Shown here: positions 54,390 through 63,956 of the stretch, piece by piece | Position numbering within the stretch: position 1 is the stretch's first letter | Layout of the letters: each line of letters begins with the position of its first letter | NCBI GenBank assembly: GCA_023228865.1 | Contig: JALOAH010000009.1 | Location: 5,949 to 69,948, forward strand | Reading direction: 5' to 3' | From: Porticoccaceae bacterium | GTDB taxonomy: Bacteria > Pseudomonadota > Gammaproteobacteria > Pseudomonadales > Porticoccaceae | Length of the DNA: 64,000 bases | Notes under the pieces: model-generated | Seen by the model: the letters and a program-made list of their open reading frames with translations, nothing else | What the model was told of the DNA's origin: nothing | The model's database searches: none | Program-made: the position numbers and the translations under genes

Positions 54390-54815
54390 ATGGCTACAGA
54401 GAGAACCCTTTCAATTATTAAACCCGATGCTGTCGCCAAAAATGTGATTGGCGAAATTATCAGTCGCTTCGAAAAAAATGGCCTCAAGGTGGTTGCCGCA
54501 AAAATGATGCAGCTCTCCCGCGAGCAGGCGGAGGGTTTTTACGCCGAGCACAAAGAGCGGCCATTTTTTAAGGATTTGGTGGGCTTTATGACATCCGGTC
54601 CCGTTGTCGTTCAGGTTCTGGAAGGCGAAAATGCCATTGCCCGCAACCGCGAACTAATGGGCGCCACCAATCCCCAGGAAGCGGCTCCCGGTACCATTCG
54701 CGCCGACTTCGCCGAAACCATTGACGCCAACGCTGTCCATGGCTCGGACTCGGCTGCGGCCGCCGGTCGCGAAGTAAAGTATTTTTTTGACGATAAAGAA
54801 CTTTGTGACCGTTAA
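54390..54815 (+). CDS. ndk: Nucleoside diphosphate kinase
   Basis: A 141-residue NDK that balances NTP pools by phosphate transfer through His117 ([14 protein letters not shown]). The sequence [40 protein letters not shown] and [20 protein letters not shown] is diagnostic. In many gammaproteobacteria ndk closes the isc region before rlmN, as here. Confidence 0.98.
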   Translation: MATERTLSIIKPDAVAKNVIGEIISRFEKNGLKVVAAKMMQLSREQAEGFYAEHKERPFFKDLVGFMTSGPVVVQVLEGENAIARNRELMGATNPQEAAPGTIRADFAETIDANAVHGSDSAAAAGREVKYFFDDKELCDR

Positions 54816-54857
54816 CCGTTACAGAAAACCTCTGTTTGGCCAGACAGGTTTGACCCA

Positions 54858-56042
54858 ATGACTGCGATAGCAACAGAGACAGTGCAACTCCACAAGCCCC
54901 GTGAAGGCAAAATTAACCTTCTGGGGCTTTCTGCTGAAAAGCTGGAGCAGTTTTTTGCCGACCTTGGCGAAAAACGTTTTCGCGTGCCCCAGGTGCTCAA
55001 GTGGATACATCAGCGCGGCGTGGTGGATTTTGCCGAGATGACCGATCTTTCCAAAACCCTGCGGGAAAAACTGGCAGAGATCGCCGAAGTGCGCCCGCCA
55101 GAACTGGTTTCCCAGCACGATTCCGCCGATGGCACCCGCAAATGGCTGGTGCGCACAGAGAGCGGCGACTGCGTCGAGGCGGTGTGGATACCCGAAGATG
55201 GCCGGGGAACCCTCTGCGTTTCTTCCCAGATTGGTTGCTCCCTGGACTGCAGTTTCTGCGCCACCGGCAAGCAGGGTTTCAGCCGCGACCTGACCGCAGC
55301 GGAAATTGTCGGTCAGCTGTGGGTGGCTCTGGGTTCTTTCGGCAAATACGGCATGCATGAAAATCGTCCTGTCACCAATGTGGTGATGATGGGCATGGGC
55401 GAGCCGTTGATGAATTTTGACAATGTCGTCGACGCCATGAACCTGATGATGCACGACTGCGCCTATGGGCTGTCGAAACGTCGAGTGACGCTGAGCACCG
55501 CAGGGGTGGTGCCGGCGCTGGATAAGCTGGGGGATGTCACCGATGTCTCTCTGGCTATTTCCCTGCACGCGCCCAATAATGAGCTGCGCAATGAACTGGT
55601 GCCCATCAATCGCAAATACCCGCTGGAAACCCTGATCGCCTCGGCGCGCAATTATCTCGGCAAGCTGCCGGATACTCATCGCAAGGTGACCGTGGAGTAC
55701 ACATTGATCGACCATGTCAATGATCGCCAGGAGCACGCCCATGAACTGGCTGAACTGCTGAAGGATTTACCCTGCAAAATCAATCTGATTCCCTTCAATC
55801 CGTTTCCCAACTCTGGCTATCAGCGGGTTTCCGGTAATTCCTTGAGCAGGTTCCGGGATATTCTTATCAAAGCGGGTTACACTGTCACCGTGCGCACAAC
55901 CCGCGGCGATGATATTGCCGCGGCCTGTGGCCAGCTGGCAGGTGACTTTAACGACAAAACCCGGCGCAAAGAGCGTTATCAGCAGCGCTATCAGCAGGGT
56001 GAACAGGAAGCGACCATTAAACTGGTTAATGTGGGGGAGTAG
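54858..56042 (+). CDS. rlmN: 23S rRNA/tRNA adenine C2-methyltransferase RlmN
   Basis: A 394-residue radical-SAM methyltransferase acting on A2503 of 23S rRNA and A37 of some tRNAs. Cluster ligands Cys127, Cys131 and Cys134 are in [27 protein letters not shown] and [14 protein letters not shown] follow, then [20 protein letters not shown] and, near the C-terminus, [19 protein letters not shown] with the methyl-carrying cysteine. It starts 42 bp after ndk and leads the pilF-rodZ-ispG-hisS cluster. Confidence 0.97.
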   Translation: MTAIATETVQLHKPREGKINLLGLSAEKLEQFFADLGEKRFRVPQVLKWIHQRGVVDFAEMTDLSKTLREKLAEIAEVRPPELVSQHDSADGTRKWLVRTESGDCVEAVWIPEDGRGTLCVSSQIGCSLDCSFCATGKQGFSRDLTAAEIVGQLWVALGSFGKYGMHENRPVTNVVMMGMGEPLMNFDNVVDAMNLMMHDCAYGLSKRRVTLSTAGVVPALDKLGDVTDVSLAISLHAPNNELRNELVPINRKYPLETLIASARNYLGKLPDTHRKVTVEYTLIDHVNDRQEHAHELAELLKDLPCKINLIPFNPFPNSGYQRVSGNSLSRFRDILIKAGYTVTVRTTRGDDIAAACGQLAGDFNDKTRRKERYQQRYQQGEQEATIKLVNVGE

Positions 56043-56043
56043 A

Positions 56044-56829
56044 TTGCGACTTGCGGTGCTGAGCAAAGCCTTTGTTCTGGTGTTGGTGATGACCACGGCT
56101 GTCATAACCGGCTGTGCGTCCTCCGGCGGTTACAAACCCGAGTCGGACAGGAGCAAAGCCCTTCATGACCATATCCAGCTCGGCCTCAACTACATCGGCG
56201 AAGGCAATCGCCAAATGGCGCGAGTCCACCTTCTGAAGGCTCTTGAAATAGACAGTAAATCAGCTCCTGCCCACAACGGCATGGCGCTGCTGTTTCAGCT
56301 TGAACTGGAAAAGGAACTGGCTGATGAGCACTTCAGAAAAGCCATTTCCTACGACAAAAAATTCACGCGAGCCCGCAATAACTACGGTGTTTTCCTCTAC
56401 CAGGAAGGCCGTTACAAAGATGCCTATGAACAGTTTGTCGCCGCCGGTGAAGATACCGCCTACAAACTGCGCCCCCAGGTATTTCTCAGTATTGGCGTCT
56501 GCGCAAAACAATTGGGCAAGGCCGAGAAAGCGGAGGGGGCCTGGACAAAAGCCATCGCCCTGTCGCCCCGCTACCCTCAGCCCTATCTGGAGCTGGCGGA
56601 GTATTATTACGACCGCAAAGACTACGCCAGGGCGCGGGGTTACCTGAAAACCTTTGATGATTTGACCAGACCCCAGGCACGAAGCCTGTGGCTGGCGGTG
56701 CGAATTGCCGATCATTATGGCGACAAGAATGCCGTCGCCAGCAAGGGGCTTGCCCTTGAGAAACTCTTTACCAACTCCCGGGAAAACCGTGAATATCAGG
56801 CTTGGTTAAAAAATGAAGCACGACACTAA
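56044..56829 (+). CDS. pilF: Type IV pilus assembly lipoprotein PilF (PilW)
   Basis: A 261-residue TPR lipoprotein, the pilotin that localises the PilQ secretin. The signal sequence (LSKAFVLVLVMTTAVITGCA) has the lipobox ITGC. At least four TPR units follow (HIQLGLNYIGEGNRQMARVH, APAHNGMALLFQLELEKELA, TRARNNYGVFLYQEGRYKDA, PYLELAEYYYDRKDYARARG). The TTG at 56044 with GGGGGAGTAGA upstream fits best; an ATG at 56029 has no ribosome site. It lies 1 bp after the rlmN stop and overlaps rodZ by 17 bp. Confidence 0.88.
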   Translation: MRLAVLSKAFVLVLVMTTAVITGCASSGGYKPESDRSKALHDHIQLGLNYIGEGNRQMARVHLLKALEIDSKSAPAHNGMALLFQLELEKELADEHFRKAISYDKKFTRARNNYGVFLYQEGRYKDAYEQFVAAGEDTAYKLRPQVFLSIGVCAKQLGKAEKAEGAWTKAIALSPRYPQPYLELAEYYYDRKDYARARGYLKTFDDLTRPQARSLWLAVRIADHYGDKNAVASKGLALEKLFTNSRENREYQAWLKNEARH

Positions 56830-57574
56830 CAAAGCCAAACAGGGCATTGCCCCCCCGGACAGCCATGCCCTGGAGAATCCGGGGCAGGCACTGCGTAATA
56901 TTCGCATGGCCAAAGGCATCCCTGACGATTATGTGCAGCGCCAGCTTGGCCTGGGAGAGAGTACCTTTCATGCGCTGGAAACTGATGATCATCGCCGCTT
57001 GCCGTCCCCGGTTTTTGTCAAAGGCTATTTGCGCCGTTATGCGGAGTTGATGGCCGTGCGCCCGGCTCCTGTGCTTGCCAGTTACCAGCGCTTTCTCGAG
57101 CGCGAAGGTCTCGCGGCTGCACCCCCGGCGCCGCCAGTCGACAGGCCGCTGATTGCCATGGCCGGTTCGGCAATTGCGCTGCTATTGGCAACTTCCCTGG
57201 TATTTGGGGCCATCCTGGTTGACGACGGCGCAGAGATTAATTCACAGTTCTCCGGGACTGAAGAGATTGACAGCAGGGACGACAACAAAATGCCCGGCGC
57301 TTATCCCCAGGCCAGCGGCGACGCGGTAAAGACTGAAAATACCTTTCACCTCAGCTTTGCCACCGACAGCTGGGTCGAGGTAGTGGATGCCAGAGACCAC
57401 ATTCTTGCAGTTTCCCTGCAGCGGGCTGGCGACAGCCTGCAACTGGAAGGCGTACCGCCTTTTAAAATTACCCTGGGTTACGGTCCCGGCGTCACATTGA
57501 CCTATCTCGATGAGCCGGTGCCCCTGCAACCTGATCCTGAAACTTTTGCCGTTGAGATGACTCTGGGTCAATGA
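56813..57574 (+). CDS. rodZ: Cytoskeletal protein RodZ
   Basis: A 253-residue bitopic protein. The cytoplasmic Xre-like HTH ([58 protein letters not shown]) binds MreB in characterised species. A proline-rich stretch precedes one transmembrane helix ([20 protein letters not shown]), and the periplasmic DUF4115 domain follows ([40 protein letters not shown]). It overlaps pilF by 17 bp and ispG by 4 bp. Confidence 0.9.
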   Translation: MKHDTNKAKQGIAPPDSHALENPGQALRNIRMAKGIPDDYVQRQLGLGESTFHALETDDHRRLPSPVFVKGYLRRYAELMAVRPAPVLASYQRFLEREGLAAAPPAPPVDRPLIAMAGSAIALLLATSLVFGAILVDDGAEINSQFSGTEEIDSRDDNKMPGAYPQASGDAVKTENTFHLSFATDSWVEVVDARDHILAVSLQRAGDSLQLEGVPPFKITLGYGPGVTLTYLDEPVPLQPDPETFAVEMTLGQ

Positions 57575-58701
57575 GCACGCCACACTGCCCGATAAAGCGG
57601 CGTAAATCCCGCCAAATCATGGTCGGCTCCGTTCCCGTGGGTGGCGATGCCCCCATCAGTGTACAGAGTATGACCAATACGGAAACCACCGATGTTGCCG
57701 CCACCGTCGCCCAGATTCTGCGTCTGGAAAATGCCGGTGCCGATATTGTTCGCGTTTCGGTACCCTCAATGGAGGCCGCAGTCGCTTTTGGCGAAATTCG
57801 CCGCCAGACCCATGTTCCCCTGGTGGCAGACATCCATTTTGACTACAAAATCGCCCTTAAAGTGATTGACGAAGGTGTGGACTGCCTGCGTATCAATCCT
57901 GGCAATATCGGCCGGGAAGACAGGGTGCGCGCTGTTGTCGAAAAATCCCGCGACCACAATATCCCCATCCGCATCGGTGTTAACGCCGGTTCCCTGGAAA
58001 AAGACCTGCAGCGCAAATACGGTGAGCCCACCGCCGAGTCCCTGGTGGAATCCGCCATGCGCCATATCGATATTCTCGAACGCCTCGATTTTCACGAGTA
58101 CAAACTCAGCCTCAAGGCCTCCGACGTCTTTATGGCGGTAGAGGCCTACCGCCTGATTGCCAGCCAGATTGACAATCCCCTGCACCTCGGCATCACCGAA
58201 GCCGGTGGCCTGCGCTCGGGAACCGTCAAATCCGCCGTCGGCCTCGGCATGCTACTGATGGACGGCATAGGCGATACCCTGAGAATTTCGCTGGCGGCTG
58301 ATCCCGTTGAAGAAGTGAAGGTGGGTTGGGATATTCTCAAAAGCCTGAAATTGCGCTCAAAGGGGATCAATATCATCGCCTGCCCCAGCTGTTCGCGACA
58401 GAATTTTGATGTCATTGCCACGGTCAATGCCCTTGAACAACGGCTTGAAGATATTACCGTCGCCATGGATGTGTCCATTATCGGCTGCGTTGTCAACGGC
58501 CCCGGAGAAGCCAAGGTTTCAGATCTGGGGCTGACCGGCGGCACCCCCAACAACCTGCTTTATGTGGATGGCAGGATTAGTGGCAAGCTGCAGCAGGATG
58601 GCCTTGTCGACAATCTCGAACGCCTGATTCGCGAAAAAGCCCGGGTACGGGCAGCCGAGGCCGATGCTATCATTGCCTCCTCCAAAGGAAGTGTCGATTA
58701 A
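57571..58701 (+). CDS. ispG: 4-hydroxy-3-methylbut-2-enyl diphosphate synthase IspG
   Basis: A 376-residue 4Fe-4S enzyme of the MEP isoprenoid pathway. The TIM-barrel domain has [20 protein letters not shown] and [20 protein letters not shown]. Cluster ligands are Cys in [13 protein letters not shown] and [16 protein letters not shown]. It overlaps rodZ by 4 bp and is 3 bp from hisS, the conserved rodZ-ispG-hisS order. Confidence 0.97.
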   Translation: MSTPHCPIKRRKSRQIMVGSVPVGGDAPISVQSMTNTETTDVAATVAQILRLENAGADIVRVSVPSMEAAVAFGEIRRQTHVPLVADIHFDYKIALKVIDEGVDCLRINPGNIGREDRVRAVVEKSRDHNIPIRIGVNAGSLEKDLQRKYGEPTAESLVESAMRHIDILERLDFHEYKLSLKASDVFMAVEAYRLIASQIDNPLHLGITEAGGLRSGTVKSAVGLGMLLMDGIGDTLRISLAADPVEEVKVGWDILKSLKLRSKGINIIACPSCSRQNFDVIATVNALEQRLEDITVAMDVSIIGCVVNGPGEAKVSDLGLTGGTPNNLLYVDGRISGKLQQDGLVDNLERLIREKARVRAAEADAIIASSKGSVD

Positions 58702-58704
58702 CCA

Positions 58705-59985
58705 ATGAAAAAAATTCAGTCTATTCGGGGAATGAACGATCTCCTCCCCGATGAATCCCCTGTATGGCAATACCTCGAAGACAGCGTTCGCCAGCTGTTT
58801 GAGCGTTATGGGCTCAGGGAAATCCGCTTTCCCATTCTTGAGCAGACAGAGCTGTTTAAGCGCTCCATTGGTGAAGTCACCGATATTGTTGAGAAAGAAA
58901 TGTACACCTTTCTCGACCGCAACAATGAAAGCCTGACACTGCGACCCGAGGGCACAGCGGGCTGTGTGCGCGCCTGCGAGGAGGCGGGGCTGTTTAACCA
59001 GTCGCCAAGGCTCTGGTATCGCGGCCCCATGTTTCGCTATGAACGGCCGCAAAAAGGCCGCCTGCGTCAGTTCCATCAGATCGGCGCGGAAATTTTCGGC
59101 CTCGACGGGCCGGATATCGATGCCGAGCTGCTGATTTTGACCAACAGATTGTGGCAGGAACTGGGCTTAAGCGATCATGTGCGCCTGGAAATCAACTCCC
59201 TGGGCACTGCACAGGATCGCGCCAACTACAGAGACGCCCTGGTGGCCTGGCTTGAGGTGCGCCAACAGCATCTTGATGAGGACAGTCAGCGGCGTCTGGC
59301 CACGAATCCCCTGCGCATTCTCGACAGTAAAAACCCTGAAACCCAGGCGCTGTTGGTGGATGCGCCGCGGCTCAGCCAGTATCTCGGCGATGAAGCCGCC
59401 AAGCATTTTGCCGGACTTTGCGCTATTCTCGACGCCGCCGGGGTGACATACGCCGTCAACGAAAAACTGGTTCGCGGCCTGGATTATTACGGCAAAACGG
59501 TTTTTGAATGGGTCACCAGTTCCCTGGGTGCCCAGGGAACCGTCTGTGCCGGCGGTCGTTATGACGGCCTTGTCGAGCAGCTGGGCGGTAAGTCTACCCC
59601 TGCGGTGGGTTTTGCCATGGGGGTTGAGCGCCTGGTGTTGCTGCTGGAAGCCGCGAATGCGGTACCCGAGACCATCGGCCAGGGAGCCGATGTCTATGTG
59701 GTTGGTGTCGGTGATGTCAGTGCCCAGATGCTGGTGGCGGCGGAAACAGTCCGCAGCTTTTGCCCCCAGCTGCGGGTGCTCAGCCACTGCGGTGGTGGCA
59801 GCTTTAAAAGTCAGTTCAAAAAAGCTGACCGCAGCGGCGCCCTTGTCGCCCTGGTGGTGGGCGAGGATGAAGCGGCGCAAGGGCAGGTGACCCTGAAGTT
59901 TCTGCGGGAGGATATTCCCCAGCAAACTCTGGCCATGGCCGCGGCTGTGGACTTGATCAAAACCCGTTTTAGCCGCCCCCATTGA
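58705..59985 (+). CDS. hisS: Histidyl-tRNA synthetase
   Basis: A 426-residue class II synthetase: [39 protein letters not shown], motif 2 [20 protein letters not shown] followed by [11 protein letters not shown], the histidine-specific [16 protein letters not shown], and motif 3 [16 protein letters not shown]. The C-terminal anticodon-binding domain follows. It is followed by yfgM after 87 bp. Confidence 0.98.
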   Translation: MKKIQSIRGMNDLLPDESPVWQYLEDSVRQLFERYGLREIRFPILEQTELFKRSIGEVTDIVEKEMYTFLDRNNESLTLRPEGTAGCVRACEEAGLFNQSPRLWYRGPMFRYERPQKGRLRQFHQIGAEIFGLDGPDIDAELLILTNRLWQELGLSDHVRLEINSLGTAQDRANYRDALVAWLEVRQQHLDEDSQRRLATNPLRILDSKNPETQALLVDAPRLSQYLGDEAAKHFAGLCAILDAAGVTYAVNEKLVRGLDYYGKTVFEWVTSSLGAQGTVCAGGRYDGLVEQLGGKSTPAVGFAMGVERLVLLLEAANAVPETIGQGADVYVVGVGDVSAQMLVAAETVRSFCPQLRVLSHCGGGSFKSQFKKADRSGALVALVVGEDEAAQGQVTLKFLREDIPQQTLAMAAAVDLIKTRFSRPH

Positions 59986-60072
59986 CACAGCGGGCAATCC
60001 CGGTGAATACCGGTTTGATTGCCGGGTTAAGGGTTGCGGGTTGGCGAAATAAAAATTTGACTGGAGTGAATT

Positions 60073-60762
60073 GTGGCAGACCATCTCAACGATGAAGAAC
60101 GACTCGAAGCGATAAAAAAATGGTGGCAACGCAATGGCATGGGCTTGGTGCTTGCCGTGGTTTTGACCCTGGGGGGCTGGTATGGCTGGCAGTATTGGCA
60201 GGACAGACGGCAGGGGAATGCGGAGGAGTCGTCCTACGTCTATATGGCCATGCTCGATGCCATCACTCTGTGGGAGCAAGACGCCAGTGAAGAAAATGCA
60301 ACCGCTGCCGTCGCCCATGCTGAAACCCTGAAAAAACTCGGCAAGAACAGTCTCTACGCTATTTATGGCGCTATGACTCTGGCGAAACTGGCGGCGGCGG
60401 ATGGCGATTACGCCAATGCGGCGGCGGAATTGCAGTGGGCGCTGGAGGATAGCGACGATGCCAGCATTCAGGCGCTTATTCGCCTGCGGCTTGCCAATGT
60501 GGAATTTGCCCGTGACAATAGCGACCAGGCATTGACACTGCTGAATCAGACGCCGCCGGAGTCCTTTGTTGCCCTCTATGAAGAACTCAAAGGGGATATT
60601 CTCGTTGCGCAGGGAAAGCGTGAAGATGCTGGAAATGCCTACAAAGTGGCGCTGGAAAAGCTCAAGGACACGGATACCCGCGCCCAGGCGCTGCTGGAGC
60701 TTAAACTTAATGAAGTAATGCCTGACGCGGAGACAACAGCCGTCGGGGAGGACGAAGCCTGA
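60073..60762 (+). CDS. yfgM: Ancillary SecYEG translocon subunit YfgM
   Basis: A 229-residue bitopic protein: an acidic cytoplasmic N-terminus (NDEERLEAIKKWWQRNGMGL), one transmembrane helix (LVLAVVLTLGGWYGWQYW) and a periplasmic TPR-like domain (NSLYAIYGAMTLAKLAAADG, DYANAAAELQWALEDSDDAS). E. coli YfgM associates with SecYEG and PpiD and modulates Rcs signalling. A GTG start at 60073 follows CTGGAGTGAATT. It shares one base with bamB. Confidence 0.92.
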   Translation: MADHLNDEERLEAIKKWWQRNGMGLVLAVVLTLGGWYGWQYWQDRRQGNAEESSYVYMAMLDAITLWEQDASEENATAAVAHAETLKKLGKNSLYAIYGAMTLAKLAAADGDYANAAAELQWALEDSDDASIQALIRLRLANVEFARDNSDQALTLLNQTPPESFVALYEELKGDILVAQGKREDAGNAYKVALEKLKDTDTRAQALLELKLNEVMPDAETTAVGEDEA

Positions 60763-61919
60763 TGAGAATACTGATCCCCTTACTCGCCGCCACACTGCTG
60801 CTGTCTGGCTGTAGTACCCTCAAATTTTGGGAAGACGATGAAGTCGACGAGCTGGCGCCCGCCGAACTCGTCGATTTTAAAGAAGAAGTCCGTGTCGAAA
60901 AACTCTGGTCGCGGGGTGTCGGCGGTCAGGATGAACTCTACTCCAGCTTGCGCCCAGCCCTGGCGGACAATGTGATCTACGCCGCCAACGATGGCGGCAA
61001 AGTGGTGGCTATCAACGCCAGCAACGGCAAGGTGCTGTGGAAAGAAGATGTGGATCAGGATATCAGTGGCGGTGTCGGGGTTGGCGGCGATCTTGTCCTG
61101 GTTGCCGATATCGAAGGCCGCATTTTTGCCCTCGACCGCAACAGTGGCGATCTGCGTTGGAAAACCAGCATTAACAGGGAAGTGCTGTCGGCTCCCGCCA
61201 GTAATGGCGACGAAGTGGTGGTTCAAACCCTCGACGGCTTCCTGGTGGGACTCAATGGCCATAATGGCGGCGAACTCTGGCGCTACCGCGCCGACATTCC
61301 GTCACTGACGTTGAGGGCGCCAACATCCCCGGTGATTACCGGCAATACCGTGATTGCCGGCTTTGCCAACGGCAAGCTGGTGGCCCTCAATACCGCCAGC
61401 GGCGCGCTTCTGTGGGAAAACCGTGTTGCCCTGCCCAAAGGCCGTTCCGAACTGGAGCGCATGGTGGATATTGCCGGTTCCCCTATTCTTGAGGGCGACA
61501 TGGTCTATGTAACCAGCTACCACGGTCGTGCCGCCGCCATCACCAGGGGCACGGGACGCAGCATTTGGTATCAGGATTTGTCGAGCGTTCAGCAGCCGGG
61601 CTATGGCATGGATCAAGTCTATGTCACCCAGGACAACGATGAGGTCAAGGCACTGCGCGCCACGAGTGGCCAGGTGCTGTGGTCAAATGTGCAAATGACC
61701 TACCGCCAGCTCAGCGCCCCCGGTTATGCCGCCGGTTATGTGGCGGTTGGCGATGCGGAAGGTTATCTCCATGTGCTCTCGGCAAATGATGGCCGCATGG
61801 TAGGCCGTAAAAAAGTTGATGGCAGCGGCGTCAGCGCCCCTATCCTGTCCGATGGTCGCGTCGTCTATGTGTTTGATAACGACGGCGATATTACGGCGTT
61901 TACCTTCAAGGCAAAATAG
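60762..61919 (+). CDS. bamB: Outer-membrane assembly lipoprotein BamB
   Basis: A 385-residue eight-bladed beta-propeller lipoprotein of the BAM complex. The signal peptide ends in LLSGC (lipidated Cys17). PQQ-like blades recur as VVAINASNGKVLWKEDVDQD, IFALDRNSGDLRWKTSINRE, LVALNTASGALLWENRVALP and VKALRATSGQVLWSNVQMTY. It binds BamA POTRA domains. In most relatives der follows; here an intrinsic terminator ends the operon instead. Confidence 0.96.
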   Translation: MRILIPLLAATLLLSGCSTLKFWEDDEVDELAPAELVDFKEEVRVEKLWSRGVGGQDELYSSLRPALADNVIYAANDGGKVVAINASNGKVLWKEDVDQDISGGVGVGGDLVLVADIEGRIFALDRNSGDLRWKTSINREVLSAPASNGDEVVVQTLDGFLVGLNGHNGGELWRYRADIPSLTLRAPTSPVITGNTVIAGFANGKLVALNTASGALLWENRVALPKGRSELERMVDIAGSPILEGDMVYVTSYHGRAAAITRGTGRSIWYQDLSSVQQPGYGMDQVYVTQDNDEVKALRATSGQVLWSNVQMTYRQLSAPGYAAGYVAVGDAEGYLHVLSANDGRMVGRKKVDGSGVSAPILSDGRVVYVFDNDGDITAFTFKAK

Positions 61920-61944
61920 GTTGCCCGGAGCACCGTCATTTAAA

Positions 61945-61970
61945 AGCCTGCCATTGCGGCAGGCTTTTTT
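61945..61970 (+). terminator. Intrinsic terminator after bamB
   Basis: AGCCTGCC and GGCAGGCT form an 8-bp stem with a five-base loop (ATTGC) followed by TTTTTT, 26 bp after the bamB stop. It closes the long rlmN-bamB block. Confidence 0.88.
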
Positions 61971-62098
61971 ATGGACAATCTTTTATTCCTCATATAGATA
62001 GGGGCTATGAGTGAAATAGCCTTTTTTAATTTTCCAATTTTCCCGTAGTAAGACTATGCTGAGATTCCGATCTAACAATAAGTTGAAGGAGTATCACC

Positions 62099-62518
62099 AT
62101 GGCGCTTAAAGGCTCCAAAACCGAACAAAATCTCAAAGACGCCTTTGCCGGCGAATCCCAGGCCAACCGCCGCTATCTCTACTTTGCTTCAAAAGCGGAC
62201 GTTGAAGGCTACAACGATGTTGCTGCGGTTTTCCGCTCAACCGCTGAAGGTGAAACCGGTCACGCCCACGGCCACCTGGAATACCTCGAAGAAGTTGGCG
62301 ATCCCGCCACGGGGTTGCCCATCGGCGCTACGGCGAACAATCTCAAGGCTGCTATCGCCGGTGAAACCCACGAATACACCGACATGTATCCCGGTATGGC
62401 AAAAACCGCTCGCGATGAAGGTTTTGACGAAATCGCCGACTGGTTTGAAACCCTGGGCAAGGCCGAGCGCAGTCACGCCAACCGCTTCCAGAAGGCGCTG
62501 GATTCCCTGGACGCTTAA
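62099..62518 (+). CDS. Rubrerythrin-family protein without rubredoxin domain
   Basis: A 139-residue ferritin-like diiron protein: [40 protein letters not shown] and [20 protein letters not shown] supply the expected Glu/His ligands, with a final ERSHANRF. There is no C-terminal rubredoxin zinc/iron knuckle, so it is the short erythrin type. Such proteins are tied to peroxide reduction. AAGGAGTATCACC precedes the ATG. It leads a cluster with the Fe-S oxidoreductase at 62617 and a DUF3501 gene, which probably act together. Confidence 0.9.
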   Translation: MALKGSKTEQNLKDAFAGESQANRRYLYFASKADVEGYNDVAAVFRSTAEGETGHAHGHLEYLEEVGDPATGLPIGATANNLKAAIAGETHEYTDMYPGMAKTARDEGFDEIADWFETLGKAERSHANRFQKALDSLDA

Positions 62519-62616
62519 ACCGCGAGCCAACTTCCACTGGTAAGTGGCGCACAAGCCGCAACCCGGGTTGTGCGCTGCGTTGTGCCTGATGATTAGAAAA
62601 TGCCGAGGTAAAGCCA

Positions 62617-63945
62617 ATGAAAGAAGGCAGCCTGGAAGCCCCCACCCGCCATGCCATCAACTGGCAGGACGATGAATTTTACGATGAAGGCGCTCTCAAC
62701 CAGGAGCTTGAGCGGGTTTACGACATTTGCCACGGCTGTCGCCGTTGCGTCAGTCTTTGCAACGCCTTTCCCACCCTGTTTGATTTGGTCGACGCATCGG
62801 CAACCATGGAAGTGGATGGCGTTGCCAAGGAAGACTACATCAAGGTAGTTGATGAGTGTTACCTCTGCGACCTCTGCTATATGACCAAGTGCCCCTATGT
62901 GCCGCCCCATTCGTGGAATGTGGATTTTCCCCATTTAATGCTGAGGGCAAAGGCCGTTAAATTTCGCCAGGGAAAAAGCACCTTCAGGGATAAGTTCCTT
63001 TCCAGCACCGACGCCCTGGGAAAAATGGCCACCACCATTCCCCTGGTGGATGTCACCGTCAATGCGGTGAACAGAAATTCCCTCGGCCGCAAGGTGCTGG
63101 CGAAAACCCTGGGTTTGCACCCTGAGGCGACCCTGCCGGAATTTAATCACAAAACCGCCAGGCGCCGTGCAGGCAAATTGATCAGCCCCTCCGCCGAGAT
63201 AAAAGCCACGGAAACCACCACTGGCAGGGTAGCGCTCTTCACCACCTGCTATGGCAATTACAACAAGCCGGATGTCTGCGAAGACCTGATTCGCGCCTTT
63301 CAGCATAATGCTGTGGACGTGGTGCTGCCAAAAACCGAAGCCTGTTGCGGCATGCCAAAACTGGAATTGGGGGATATAGACGCAGTGATTCGCGCGGCTA
63401 AAGTCAATATTCCTGTACTGGCAGCGCTGGTTGATCAGGGCTATGACATCGTCGCGCCGGTGCCCTCCTGCGTGCTCATGTTCAAGCAGGAATTGCCCTT
63501 GATGCTACCGAATGACCCCGATGTTAAAAAAGTTCAACAGGCCATGTTCGATCCTTTTGAATATCTGATGCTGCGCCACAAGGCCGGCTTGCTGAACACG
63601 GATTTTAAACAGCCCCTGGGGGATGTCAGTTACCAGGTTGCCTGTCACTTGCGGGTGCAGAATATCGGCCTCAAAACCCGGGATGTGCTCAACCTGGTGC
63701 CGCAAACTCGGGTCAATGCCATTGAGCGCTGTTCCGGCCACGATGGCACCTATGCGGTGCGCATCGAATCCCACGAGGCTTCCGTCAAAATCGCGCGCCC
63801 GGTTGCCCGCAAAGTGGATGAGCAAAAACCCCGGCATTTCGCCAGCGACTGTCCCATGGCCGCCCAACAGATAGCCGATGTCGCCACGGTCAATGTGCTT
63901 CCAGAGCACCCCATGAGTCTGTTGCGCAAAGCCTACGCTATTTAG
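62617..63945 (+). CDS. GlpC/heterodisulfide-reductase-like Fe-S oxidoreductase
   Basis: A 442-residue protein with two N-terminal 4Fe-4S motifs (ICHGCRRCVSLCNAFP and ECYLCDLCYMTKCPYVPP). Two CCG domains follow (TTCYGNYNKPDVCEDLIRAF with TEACCGMPKLELG, and VACHLRVQNIG with ERCSGHDGTY), the arrangement of GlpC and HdrD subunits. It lacks a flavin domain, so it likely passes electrons between a quinone or other donor and a partner. The rubrerythrin upstream (98-bp gap) and DUF3501 downstream (11-bp gap) form a cluster seen in other proteobacteria, suggesting an electron route to peroxide detoxification (inference). Confidence 0.85.
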   Translation: MKEGSLEAPTRHAINWQDDEFYDEGALNQELERVYDICHGCRRCVSLCNAFPTLFDLVDASATMEVDGVAKEDYIKVVDECYLCDLCYMTKCPYVPPHSWNVDFPHLMLRAKAVKFRQGKSTFRDKFLSSTDALGKMATTIPLVDVTVNAVNRNSLGRKVLAKTLGLHPEATLPEFNHKTARRRAGKLISPSAEIKATETTTGRVALFTTCYGNYNKPDVCEDLIRAFQHNAVDVVLPKTEACCGMPKLELGDIDAVIRAAKVNIPVLAALVDQGYDIVAPVPSCVLMFKQELPLMLPNDPDVKKVQQAMFDPFEYLMLRHKAGLLNTDFKQPLGDVSYQVACHLRVQNIGLKTRDVLNLVPQTRVNAIERCSGHDGTYAVRIESHEASVKIARPVARKVDEQKPRHFASDCPMAAQQIADVATVNVLPEHPMSLLRKAYAI

Positions 63946-63956
63946 GAGTGAGTTCC

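Noticed and set aside
59167..60795. 542-codon open frame on the minus strand across hisS and yfgM
   Set aside because: It is antisense to two well-supported genes, has no ribosome site or domain, and arises from the codon bias of the plus-strand genes.
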